Assembly (NCBI RefSeq): GCF_963082655.1
Contig: NC_081552.1
Coordinates: 4,239,648 to 4,303,647, forward strand
Source of the DNA: Stomoxys calcitrans
Lineage: Eukaryota > Arthropoda > Insecta > Diptera > Muscidae
Direction of reading: 5' to 3'
Length of the DNA: 64,000 bases
Shown here: positions 37,014 through 47,500 of the stretch, one piece after another
Numbering within the stretch: the first letter of the stretch is position 1
Layout of the letters: every line of letters begins with the position of its first letter
Translations under genes and position numbers: made by a program
Notes under the pieces: model-generated
Seen by the model: the letters and a program-made list of their open reading frames with translations, nothing else
Database searches by the model: none
What the model was told of the DNA's origin: nothing

Positions 37014-37252
37014 TTGGGTTGCCCAAAAAGTAATTGCGAATTTTTCATATAGTCGGCGTTGACAAATTTTTTCACAGCTTGTGACTCTGTAATTGCATTC
37101 TTTCTTCTTCGTCAGTTATCAGCTGTTACTTTTAGCTTGCTTTAGAAAAAAAGTGTAAAAAAAGTATATTTGATTAAAGTTCATTCTAAGTTTTATTAAA
37201 AATGCATTTACTTTCTTTTAAAAAATACGCAATTACTTTTTGGGCAACCCAA
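37014..37252. mobile_element. Mariner-type MITE, copy 6
   Basis: Complete 239-bp copy, TTGGGTTGCCC to GGGCAACCCAA, with TA at 37012-37013 and 37253-37254. Confidence 0.92.
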
Positions 37253-37792
37253 TATATAAAATCATGGCTATTAAAAATGGATAATATAAAATCATGGATA
37301 AAAAGAAGTTAGGACCAGAATGAGGAGCTTTGGTTGGAGAGGGCGAAATCTGATGACATCTAAAGATTAAGATAATGTTTGAAGTATGATGAACCCCATG
37401 TTAAAGTAAGTGTCCGATATTAGATAGAATGTGTCCGCAATGTTTGTCTGTGTTGAGAAAGTTTTATATTGGAGCACGTTCAATTTTGTACTTGGTATCG
37501 ATTGAGAGCAAAGGGTCAAGAATCAGCCCCATCCCCCATTCTTGTATGTAACCTCACATTCGAACCGAAAGATTAGCGAAAGATACCATTACAAGCGTGT
37601 TACAATATTTCTGTGTTGCGATAACAACTTTCCGTCTCCATCCAACAATGGTTGGCTAAAATGGGATGCTTCCAGAGTGGCCTGGTGTACGTTGGCGTTT
37701 CCCTTGCCAAAAGGAGTTGAGGTGGCTGAATCTACCGAATCGTTCTTGGGCAGAACTACTTTAGAGAGTAGAATAAAGGCTTGTTTCTACTA
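37253..37792. other. Unannotated spacer left of the Transib element
   Basis: A 5' open frame here (from 37542) runs into the transposon and has no recognisable homology, so it is not called. Confidence 0.35.
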
Positions 37793-37797
37793 CGTCG

Positions 37798-39228
37798 CAC
37801 AGTGGGCCAAATGGCAAAAAAATTGGAAATAAGTCTACAACTTTTTATCTGTTGATTTTAGCCATACAAAATGTTCTAGACATTTGTAGAGGAGGACATA
37901 GGCTTTCAGAAAAGTGCTGTTGTTGGTCCATATCTTTAATACAGGGTGAGCTACAGGGTGTCAAAGTTGACCACTTTTGACTTCTCCAAGCTTCTGGGGG
38001 CCATAACTTTTGATCTACTCAACCGATTTACATGATTTAGGACTCTAGAGAAAGAGCTTGACAAGATCTAAAAAACGTATGCATAAAGTACCATGCCATC
38101 GTGTACTGTTAAGGAGTTATGAATTGTTTAATTTTAAAATATGAAAATTTGGCCTTGGTTTTTTTCAGTGTTTTTTAAATAACTCCGTCAATTTTAAAGC
38201 TATAAACTTCATACTTCACACAAATTATGCCAGCATATGTGTGCATAAAATACAAAAGGAATCACGTGAATATCTTTGGCGGTTTAAAAATGGCATCGTT
38301 TTCAATATGAAAAATATTTTTTTTGTCAAAAAATTGCAAAATTTTTCAAAAAAGATACTCCCATTTCCTTTAAGTTTTCGCAAACTTTGGCCGTCAAAGC
38401 ATTATCATTTCTTTCCATTTTCACAAAGTCGAGGTATTAAGAAAAGTTTTAAGTGCTAATTTGGCTAATTTCGATATCAAACAACACCGTTATCTTAAGA
38501 CCAAAATGGCCAATTTTTTTACTAAACTTCAAAAGTTTCTCACTGGAAAAAAAGTTCCACGGGGATTTTTTCGCTTTTTTTGAACTTAAATGAAAGCTTA
38601 AAATGTTCCCAACATTTTAAGGTATGTCTCGCCATATCCTAGCCATAAATGAGATCGTAGCGATCAAAATACTGAAAAAAGTCAATTTTCAAGTAGTGCT
38701 ATATTCATTGCTAAAAAACAAGTATTACGTCACATTTTATTGCAAAGATGTTAAATAAACTTTTATTTGGTAACACTTCTTCTACAAAACACAAAAAGAA
38801 TCATGGAAATATCTCTATTCTATTCCATTTTATGGAACCGGCAATAAAAAAGTCAATTTTTCAAAAAAGTCGAATTTCCCAAATTTTGTTTTTGTTGTCC
38901 TAATTGCACATGACACACTATAGCCATATTTACGCAACATACCTTATCGTAAAGGAAATTTTCATACCTTTCCAACAATGTATAAAACATTTCTCAACTC
39001 GGATTCTATCTACTCTAAAATTCATTTACACTTCATTAAACTCTATATAAAAATGTCTATTTGTGAAATGGAACCTTATATGGGGCCTACACTAAAACAT
39101 TGATAGATTTGCCCAGGGTTTACAATACAAATGTGTTAGAATAAAAAAAGGTCTCCTGCCAAAGTTTAAAAAAATTGGAATAAAAATATGTGTTTTAGAG
39201 CGAAAACACTTCGCATCGGCGTGCGTTT
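37798..39228. repeat. Transib left terminal inverted repeat, 1431 bp
   Basis: It is the inverse complement of 41716-43146. The outer heptamer CACAGTG equals the consensus V(D)J signal heptamer. After a 12-base spacer comes an A-tract (37817-37823). A 72-codon open frame in both copies is a by-product of the repeat. Confidence 0.95.
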
Positions 39229-39624
39229 GTATAGTACCTACATCTATTTTTAATGTAAGCTGATGATTTTTGAATAAAAAGTAACCTAGAAATATACCTG
39301 CATATATATATATATTTGTGTTAAGATTTGATGCAGACAAATGTTACCTGTTTCGCTATGTCGAATTCCCAGGAAATCCACCGTATCAATGAATGTGAAA
39401 AAACCTACCCATAAAAAATTCATTGTCATTTTTTTTAACCAAATTCGAGTCCAGGTAAATAATTATAGAAGAGTAAGTAAAAAGAGGCACTTTGGACCCC
39501 TTTTTACGATTGCGTCTGATACCTGAAATGGGTCATTAATTGTGAATATATTGCATAAATATTTGAACAAAATCCAAATTTTCTTCATTATATTTTGTAG
39601 AGGCGTAAAGGACATTTATAAGTT

Positions 39625-41667
39625 ATGGAAGTCATACTGAAGTATTCCACTCTTTCGAAAATTGTATGGGACATCAAAAATGATTCCAAATCATACACGG
39701 AGTCATTTAAGGAACTTGTTTACACTTTGGACCACATATATGGAATAAGGCTAAATAAAGACGCTTTAGACAAACTTGAAAAATTCTACAAATCATTTGA
39801 GAGAAGGTTGCCAGAATGTTCATTCGCAAAAATCAAGTTTTTCAAAATGTATGAGAAGTGGCTGAAATCGGATCTACTTATTGAAATTAAACCGCTGATT
39901 CCCGGCCGGCCTAGCAAAGCATACGACGAAGTTACGGAGAAAACCAAAAAGAAAAAACAAGAGGAACTATTGGCGGCACATCCGCCAAATTTAATAAAAG
40001 ATACGTTCAAAACAGCATTGTTAAAAACACAACCAAAAAATGTTGGACGAATTGTCGATGTTTTACCATTAGCATCTCCGAAAAGGGAAAAGAGAATGGT
40101 AGAAAGTATTCCAACTCCAAAATCGACTACAGAATTCACGGAGGAAGATGCACTGGCCCTGATTTTGAACCTAGGCCTCTCAAGAAACAAATACTCAACA
40201 ATGAGGAAGGCTCTTCGTGAAAAAGGATGGGGTTGTTTACCCTCAAAACATAAATTGTACAACACCAGGACGAAAATGGTGCCATCAAATACATACGTGG
40301 ACGAATTAAAAGCAGGAGTGAAACTTGCTGATCTTGTTGAAAATACAGCTGTTAGAATTATTTCTAATTTTACTGAAGAACAGTTGAACACATGTAATAA
40401 TTCCGAAGTGGTTTTGATCAGCAAATGGGGTTGTGATGGATCATCTGGATTTTCCGAATATAAGCAACAAACAGAAATAGATACCAACTTCGCATCAATT
40501 TTCATGGCATCATTAGTACCATTGAGAATGAGATTGTACAAGGACCAATCTTCATCATCGAAAGAAAATGCATTTCAAGATATATGGATAAATAGAACAC
40601 CTGGGTCAAAATATTTATGTCGCCCAATTCGGTTTGAGTATACAAAGGAAGACCGGAACACAACACGATCTTTGGTGAACGAAATAAAGGAAGAAATTGC
40701 TGCATTACCCATGATTGTTATAAACCAATTGGGAAGAAATATAAAAGTTTCGTTTCAACTACAACTCACTATGATCGATGGAAAGGTGGCAAACGCATTA
40801 ACTGGCGTTATGTCCAATTGGAGATGCAATATTTGTGGCAAGAAGAATGGGCAATTCGAGGACAAGTCTGATGAAAATTTAGTAAACGAAAATGCGCTCA
40901 ATTTCGGTATTTCGCCCCTGCACTGTAGAATTCGAATCATGGAGTATTGTTTGCATTTATCGTATGACCTTAAATATCGGACTAGCCCTGGAAACCGCGA
41001 TGTCTCTGCTAGAAACAACCAAGATCTTCACAAAATGAGGCAGGAAGAGAAGAATCGAATCCAGTTGGAGTTTAAACAAAAGGGACTTATAATAGATAAA
41101 CCTCTTTACGGATACGGAAGCACAAATGATGGCAACTCGGCAAGGCGGTTTTTTGAGGACCCCGTATCGACATCTAAAATAACCGGTCTTGATGAACACT
41201 TGCTAAGACGATTCAAAGTGATTTTGGCTGTAATCAATAGCAAAAAGATGATAAATTCAACCAAATTTGAAGCTTATAGTAATGACACAAAAAACATTTT
41301 ATCTGATTTATATTCGTGGAAAGCTTTAACACCGACAGTACATAAAGTCTTACATCATGGCAAGGAAATTGTGGAATACAACATACTTCCGTTAGGAGAA
41401 CTTACAGAAGAAGCTCAGGAATCCCGTAATAGAGATGTTAAACAGTTCCGGCTTTTCAATACCCGAAAGAGCACCAAATTTAACCAAAATTATGATTTAC
41501 TTCAATATTTATTGTTATCGTCTGATCCGGTACTATACAGCATCAGAACTAAATGGCTACCAAAAATATGTGACGATATAGATAAGGACGATCCCGATGC
41601 CATTCAAATTAAAGAGCTTTTAAATTTTGATACCTTAGATTATTTGGTAGAGAATAAAATCAAATAA
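39625..41667 (+). CDS. Transib transposase (RAG1-core homologue), 680 aa, intact
   Basis: This is a cut-and-paste DDE-type transposase acting in the nucleus on the element's TIRs. ATG 39625 is fixed by an in-frame TAA at 39619-39621. Landmarks, by recognition of Transib/RAG1 conserved blocks: WGCDGSSGFSEYKQ with D271, equivalent to the first RAG1 catalytic Asp region; RPIRFEYTKE at about 339-348; a CNIC zinc pair, C401 and C404; FGISPLHCRIR around H433; GSTNDGNSARRFFEDP at about 497-512; HKVLHH (H573, H577, H578), matching the RAG1 HKTLAH zinc histidines; and LTEEAQESRN with E599 as the probable third catalytic acid. The second catalytic Asp was not assigned by eye. The basic, Lys-rich N-terminal 150 residues are not recognised. 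A splice-like pair (donor about 39456, acceptor about 39600) suggests an untranslated first exon. No RAG2-like gene is present. Confidence 0.94.
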   Translation: MEVILKYSTLSKIVWDIKNDSKSYTESFKELVYTLDHIYGIRLNKDALDKLEKFYKSFERRLPECSFAKIKFFKMYEKWLKSDLLIEIKPLIPGRPSKAYDEVTEKTKKKKQEELLAAHPPNLIKDTFKTALLKTQPKNVGRIVDVLPLASPKREKRMVESIPTPKSTTEFTEEDALALILNLGLSRNKYSTMRKALREKGWGCLPSKHKLYNTRTKMVPSNTYVDELKAGVKLADLVENTAVRIISNFTEEQLNTCNNSEVVLISKWGCDGSSGFSEYKQQTEIDTNFASIFMASLVPLRMRLYKDQSSSSKENAFQDIWINRTPGSKYLCRPIRFEYTKEDRNTTRSLVNEIKEEIAALPMIVINQLGRNIKVSFQLQLTMIDGKVANALTGVMSNWRCNICGKKNGQFEDKSDENLVNENALNFGISPLHCRIRIMEYCLHLSYDLKYRTSPGNRDVSARNNQDLHKMRQEEKNRIQLEFKQKGLIIDKPLYGYGSTNDGNSARRFFEDPVSTSKITGLDEHLLRRFKVILAVINSKKMINSTKFEAYSNDTKNILSDLYSWKALTPTVHKVLHHGKEIVEYNILPLGELTEEAQESRNRDVKQFRLFNTRKSTKFNQNYDLLQYLLLSSDPVLYSIRTKWLPKICDDIDKDDPDAIQIKELLNFDTLDYLVENKIK

Positions 41668-41715
41668 TACAAAACTAAAATGCTTTTTTATTTTGGGAGT
41701 AGCTAATATACATAT

Positions 41716-43146
41716 AAACGCACGCCGATGCGAAGTGTTTTCGCTCTAAAACACATATTTTTATTCCAATTTTTTTAAACTTTGGCAGGAGACCTTTTTT
41801 TATTCTAACACATTTGTATTGTAAACCCTGGGCAAATCTATCAATGTTTTAGTGTAGGCCCCATATAAGGTTCCATTTCACAAATAGACATTTTTATATA
41901 GAGTTTAATGAAGTGTAAATGAATTTTAGAGTAGATAGAATCCGAGTTGAGAAATGTTTTATACATCGTTGGAAAGGTATGAAAATTTCCTTTACGATAA
42001 GGTATGTTGCGTAAATATGGCTATAGTGTGTCATGTGCAATTAGGACAACAAAAACAAAATTTGGGAAATTCGACTTTTTTGAAAAATTGACTTTTTTAT
42101 TGCCGGTTCCATAAAATGGAATAGAATAGAGATATTTCCATGATTCTTTTTGTGTTTTGTAGAAGAAGTGTTACCAAATAAAAGTTTATTTAACATCTTT
42201 GCAATAAAATGTGACGTAATACTTGTTTTTTAGCAATGAATATAGCACTACTTGAAAATTGACTTTTTTCAGTATTTTGATCGCTACGATCTCATTTATG
42301 GCTAGGATATGGCGAGACATACCTTAAAATGTTGGGAACATTTTAAGCTTTCATTTAAGTTCAAAAAAAGCGAAAAAATCCCCGTGGAACTTTTTTTCCA
42401 GTGAGAAACTTTTGAAGTTTAGTAAAAAAATTGGCCATTTTGGTCTTAAGATAACGGTGTTGTTTGATATCGAAATTAGCCAAATTAGCACTTAAAACTT
42501 TTCTTAATACCTCGACTTTGTGAAAATGGAAAGAAATGATAATGCTTTGACGGCCAAAGTTTGCGAAAACTTAAAGGAAATGGGAGTATCTTTTTTGAAA
42601 AATTTTGCAATTTTTTGACAAAAAAAATATTTTTCATATTGAAAACGATGCCATTTTTAAACCGCCAAAGATATTCACGTGATTCCTTTTGTATTTTATG
42701 CACACATATGCTGGCATAATTTGTGTGAAGTATGAAGTTTATAGCTTTAAAATTGACGGAGTTATTTAAAAAACACTGAAAAAAACCAAGGCCAAATTTT
42801 CATATTTTAAAATTAAACAATTCATAACTCCTTAACAGTACACGATGGCATGGTACTTTATGCATAAGTTTTTTAGATCTTGTCAAGCTCTTTCTCTAGA
42901 GTCCTAAATCATGTAAATCGGTTGAGTAGATCAAAAGTTATGGCCCCCAGAAGCTTGGAGAAGTCAAAAGTGGTCAACTTTGACACCCTGTAGCTCACCC
43001 TGTATTAAAGATATGGACCAACAACAGCACTTTTCTGAAAGCCTATGTCCTCCTCTACAAATGTCTAGAACATTTTGTATGGCTAAAATCAACAGATAAA
43101 AAGTTGTAGACTTATTTCCAATTTTTTTGCCATTTGGCCCACTGTG
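41716..43146. repeat. Transib right terminal inverted repeat, 1431 bp
   Basis: Mirror of 37798-39228, ending GGCCCACTGTG. It begins only 48 bp after the transposase stop codon, so the transcript's 3' end must lie in the repeat. Confidence 0.95.
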
Positions 43147-43151
43147 CGTCG

Positions 43152-44046
43152 TCATGAATGTAGTGGTGGTCTGCCTGATGCGCGGCTTCATCTAAAGACC
43201 CACATTTATGAAGATAGAACTTGAAGACGTAATCGACATTTCCGGGCACATTGGTTGGTACGGCTTTTGGACATAGTGCTGCCAAATGGCGACTTATGGA
43301 TTTATTTATATCCCGGTGGCGTAAATGCTATGCTGCCAAATGCGGCAGCAAGTAATCTTGAGTAATTGATGGTCTGAATGATGGTTGGCTATGTCACGAA
43401 TTTGCCCACGAACATTCCATTAAGGAGCAGGCAGAAGACTTCTTGCATATTAATGAAAGCTTCCCGATTCTACTTTAAGCTCAATGATAAAGGGGCCTCC
43501 TTTTGGTATCATTTAGCAACATCTCTATACATATGGATCTAGGAATATTATTGTAAAATATGAACCACACATGTATTTTAATACCTATGTATATCCCATG
43601 GCAGCCAGATGGACCCGAAGAAGTCCTTTACCGGCAAGGGATGACGCCTCAGAGTACAACACACTGCTATAGCAATATACCCACGTATAATCATATGCCA
43701 ATTCCAGAATTCTCGTCTGTTTTTTCAATAAACCTGAAAAGCTTATCCAAACCTTCTGTGGTGGGTACAGGACATATTTAAGCCGGGAGAACCCAACAAA
43801 ATGTGTTCTTCTTGTTGATGAATAGTTTCCGTACATAATAAAATGTTCATAAATAGTAAGAAGTGGTATCATTTTTTCGTAAAAATATTTCAATTAATTA
43901 TTTTTTATACTAACTCCCTTCCATTTGTTTAGGGGAATTTTTCCCAAATTTTATCGTTTCATTCTCCCTCATATTTCGATTCAGAATACCTACTTTTTTC
44001 TCTGGGAGACATTTCCCTCTTCAAGGTTTGTTTAGAATAACGGAAA
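43152..44046. other. Spacer without recognised gene
   Basis: No supported coding region. The sequence just right of the transposon is the target flank. Confidence 0.35.
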
Positions 44047-44060
44047 TTGTTATTCAGAAT

Positions 44061-44459
44061 AGGGGAAAAGGGAGTAGGGGAAAAGGGAGTAGGGGAAAAG
44101 GGAGTAGGGGAAAAGGGAGTAGGGGAAAAGGGAGTAGGGGAAAAGGGAGTAGGGGAAAAGGGAGTAGGGGAAAAGGGAGTAGGGGAAAAGGGAGTAGGGG
44201 AAAAGAGAATAGAGGAAAAGGGAGTAGGGGAAAAGGGAGTAGGGGAAAAGGGAGTAGGGGAAAAGGGAGTAGGGGAAAAGGGAGTAGGGGAAAAGGGAGT
44301 AGGGGAAAAGGGAATAGGGGAAAAGGGAGTAGGGGAAAAGGGAGTAGGGGAAAAGGGAGTAGGGGAAAAGGGAGTAGGGGAAAAGGGAGTAGGGGAAAAG
44401 GGAGTAGGGGAAAAGGGAGTGGGGGAAAAGGGAGTAGGGGAAAAAGGAGTAGGGGAAAA
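44061..44459. repeat. G-rich 15-bp minisatellite, about 26-27 units
   Basis: The unit is GGGGAAAAGGGAGTA, nearly perfect with a few variant units (GAGAATA near 44205, GGGAATA near 44310). It is flanked by direct copies of TTGTTATTCAGAATA at 44047-44061 and 44472-44486. Four G-runs per two units make G-quadruplex formation plausible. Open frames across it are an artefact of the 15-nt period. Confidence 0.95.
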
Positions 44460-44589
44460 ATTCCCAGGGAATTGTTATTCAGAATAAGGCTGTTTGTGGT
44501 TAGGTAGTCGCCCCCACTACTTTACTTTACTTTGATTGGCTATGACAGAACATTTGTTCCACTTGCCGAAAGTAGAATAGCGTTCCAAG

Positions 44590-46741
44590 CGTCTCGATCT
44601 AATGCGCTCATTCTAAAATCTCTGACACCAAGTTTCGGGCTTTTGGTCCTCCCGGTTTGCGTGTACCACCGTGTTTGCCTTCAGAAGACTTCTTTGCTGT
44701 AGCTTCTTCACACATTCTGACAACATGACCTAGCCAACGCAGCCGTTGTGTTTTGATGCGTGTAACTATGCTATCGTCGTCATACAGCTCGTGGTTCATA
44801 TGTCACCTATATTCTCCATTAACGCAAACTGGTCCATATAATTTACGAAGAATCTTTCTCTCAAATACTCCAAGCACTGCCTCATCTGCTTTTACAAGTA
44901 CCCACGCTTCAGCACGAGTAGTATCAGTGTCCTGTATTGTGTAATCTTCGTCTGTCGAGAGGTGGCCTTGTTTCTAAACTGCTTACTTGGTCCAAAGTAG
45001 CATCTGTTTGCCAGTATTATTCTTCGCTTTATCTCAAAACTGGTGTCATTCTTTTTTCGGTTACGGCGGTGCCGAGGTAGCTAAAGTTAATGACTATCTC
45101 AAAGTTGTGGTTCCCCACTTTCTCCATTTTCTTTATCTGCTCGATTGTACCAGGTGTCGGCATAGGCGTAGTAGCATGTGTTCTCTTCTGATTAGTGTGC
45201 CATATCTAATCACATCAGCATCTCGTATAATTTTCTTCAGCAGGATATTAAAGAGATCACACGATAGGCTGTCTCCTTGTGTGAAACCTGCTCAGTATTC
45301 TTACTGAGGAACGCGTGTCAGCAAGATCCCAAACTCAGACATGGCTTGAAATACCTTTCAACGTAAAGGAGTATCGAAGGCTTTGTAGTTAACAAAGAGA
45401 TGGTAGGTGTTGATTTGTCCTTCTCGGGTCTTTTCCAGGATTTGGCGCAATGTGAACATCTGGTCCAGGGTGGATTTACCAGGTCTAAAGCCGAATGGAT
45501 AAGGCCCAATTATCTCATTGATTATAGGTTACTATCTTTCACACAGTACGCTTGAGAGTATCTTGTATGCGATAGGGAGGGGACTTATTCCTCTGTAGTT
45601 GGCACATTCCGTCTTGTCTCCTTTCCTGTGTACGGGACATAGTATGCTGAGGTTCCAACATCGGGTATGCGTTCTTCTAGCCAGATTGCACAGATAAGCT
45701 GATGCATACGCCTTATCAGCGTGTCGCCTCCGGTCTTAAATAGTCTGCTACTGCTGCCTTGTTGTTCTTTAGTCGGGTAACTGCTATCTGCACCTCATTC
45801 TGACTAGGAGGTTAACATTCGATACCATTATCATCGATTGGTTCTGCGGTATCCTCTTCGCCGCCAATGTCGGACACTAGCAGTTGGGTAAAATGTTCTT
45901 TCCATATCCTCAGCATGTTATCTGTGTCAGTTTTCAGATTTCCTTCTTTGTATCTGCAGGAGGATGTGCCCGCACCACAGCCATCGGTTTGATGTTTAAT
46001 TCTTTGGCCAAATTTCCGGACTTCATTCTGACTCCTGTACATATCAATTCGCTCACACTTACGCCTTTCCATTTCATTTTTCTTTCAGCGGAATAGACGT
46101 TTCTCCTCTCTCCTTTTTGTTGCTACTGATTGCAGGGTTGCTCCATATGTCGAATTCTTGGCTTCAGTAGCATCTTGACACTCTTGGTCGTACCATGGGT
46201 TTCTTGGAGGAAGCTTCCGGTACCCAAGTACGGATTTCGCGGCATTTTCCATGGAGTAGGCAATAGTTTGCCACTGCGCCATTATATCATCGGAACAAGG
46301 AGTGCTTTCATCAAGCAGTTAGGTCAGTCGAGTGGAATATGCCGCTGCCATTTGTTGTGTTTGCAGCTTTTCAATGTTCAGCTTCCGTGCGGTGTCAGAT
46401 CGTACTTTCCTCGCCATGTTCAAACGGGTGCGAACGTTTCTTGCCACGATTTAGTGATCCGAATCTATATTCGCTCCACGGATCGATCGAACATCTGACA
46501 CGCTGGATGAATGCCTTCCATCTATCACAACGTGATCAATTTGGTTCCTCGTGTTTTCATCGGGTGACAGCCATGTGGCTTTGTGAATATTTTTAGGTTG
46601 AAATCTGGTGCTACTAACTACCATGCTTTTTGCCGCGGCGAAATCTATTAGCCTCAACCCATTGCTGGACGTCATCTGGTGGAGGCTAAACTTTCCGACT
46701 GTTGGACCAAAAATGTCTTCCTTTCCTATCTTCGCATTCAA
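44590..46741 (-). pseudogene. LINE ORF2 relic (endonuclease plus reverse transcriptase, RTE-like)
   Basis: Reading the minus strand from 46741: an endonuclease segment (NAKIGKEDIFGPTVGKFSLH, STRFQPKNIHKATWLSPDEN, NQIDHVVIDGRH), a linker (PRNPWYDQECQDATEAKN, KRREEKRLFR at about 46100), then WKEHFTQLL at about 45890, an RT-entry block KNNKAAVAD at about 45740, and the C-terminal IKTQRLRWLGHVVRMCEEAT at about 44720. Stops and frameshifts separate these blocks, so it is dead. Clade assignment as RTE-like is from motif memory only. Confidence 0.8.
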
Positions 46742-47500
46742 ATCGTAACTTCGCCCACGGTATATTGTGATGGCTGTTCATCGGCTCGGAGACTACGAAT
46801 TCGGCGAATGGCTCTCCTCCTTGCCCTGTCACGACATATGTGGGTTACTATCTGGCCAGACGATTATGGCCAAGCTTGTAAGCTTGGCCATTAATCGAAA
46901 CACAACTACCAACCTTTGTATAGCTCCATCTCGGCAGTACCGTACCTGACTGCTATCCCCATACACTCAATGTAGGGGTTACTAGCGCCAGGCGCAGGCG
47001 AGATGGGTATATATTGCACGGAATTGTGTATCACGAAGGCCAATATCCCACCTCTATTTCGTGACAACTGTGCAAGCAGCAGGTGTTGGTCAGCCTTGTC
47101 TCCTGGATCGCTGCGACCAAATATCTAATCCGACTCATAAAATCCACTATCTAATCGATCTTGCCACAGAGTCCGTTGCAGTTTAGCTGCAAAAACGATA
47201 CACTTCCCGGCACTGGCCTGGCAATATTTGGGCTGGGATACTACCGTTGCACCGGTTACACCTCACCGACACCGACCGATGATGGAGGCGGTTCTGGCAA
47301 ACCGAACAGAACCAGGGTCCGGGGTTATTTTCAATCCCGGCACGGACCAGGAGCGTGCGGTGAAGGCACTTCGGGATGTGCATCTCCCATGACGAAAAAA
47401 GACAAACACGTACACCAGGGTCCAGGGTTATTTTCAATCCCGGCACGGACCAGAACACAAAAAAACATTTCCCATGTGCCCACAACAGGCTGAACAAATT
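46742..47500 (-). pseudogene. Second LINE relic (Jockey/LOA-like): 2A-like motif, zinc knuckle, endonuclease start
   Basis: The minus-strand translation shows LLVRAGIENNPGPWFCSVCQ at about 47357-47298, with a following Cys pattern (CSVC ... RCNRC), then an endonuclease piece with SRNRGGILAFVIHNSVQYIP at about 47060-47000. Next comes a fragment of the RT-entry region (RARRRAIRR, ADEQPS) at about 46830-46780, joined to the other LINE. The GIENNPGP motif occurs a second time at about 47440-47415. The element is truncated and internally deleted. Confidence 0.72.

Larger units (their letters stand above)
37798..43146 (+). mobile_element. Complete autonomous Transib transposon, 5349 bp
   Basis: The element begins CACAGTGGGCCAAATGGC and ends with its inverse. 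A 5-bp duplication CGTCG is at 37793-37797 and 43147-43151. The TIRs (37798-39228 and 41716-43146) are each 1431 bp and almost identical; I found only two differing bases by eye (near 38080 and 38977). The single large open reading frame at 39625-41667 encodes a RAG1-like transposase without disruption. An intact protein plus nearly identical TIRs indicates recent insertion or ongoing homogenisation. Established knowledge: Transib elements are the transposon relatives of vertebrate RAG1, make 5-bp GC-rich duplications, and have heptamer-like termini. Confidence 0.95.

Noticed and set aside
37542..37832. 96-codon open frame entering the Transib element
   Set aside because: It crosses the transposon boundary and has no homology; a chance frame.
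38241..38459. Identical 72-codon open frame on both strands (also 42485-42703)
   Set aside because: It lies inside the Transib TIRs, so it is duplicated by the inverted repeat, and it shows no domain or codon signature.
44028..44507. Long low-complexity open frames (GKGSR-type and GEKGV-type repeats)
   Set aside because: The 15-nt period keeps several frames open. The sequence is a minisatellite without gene context.
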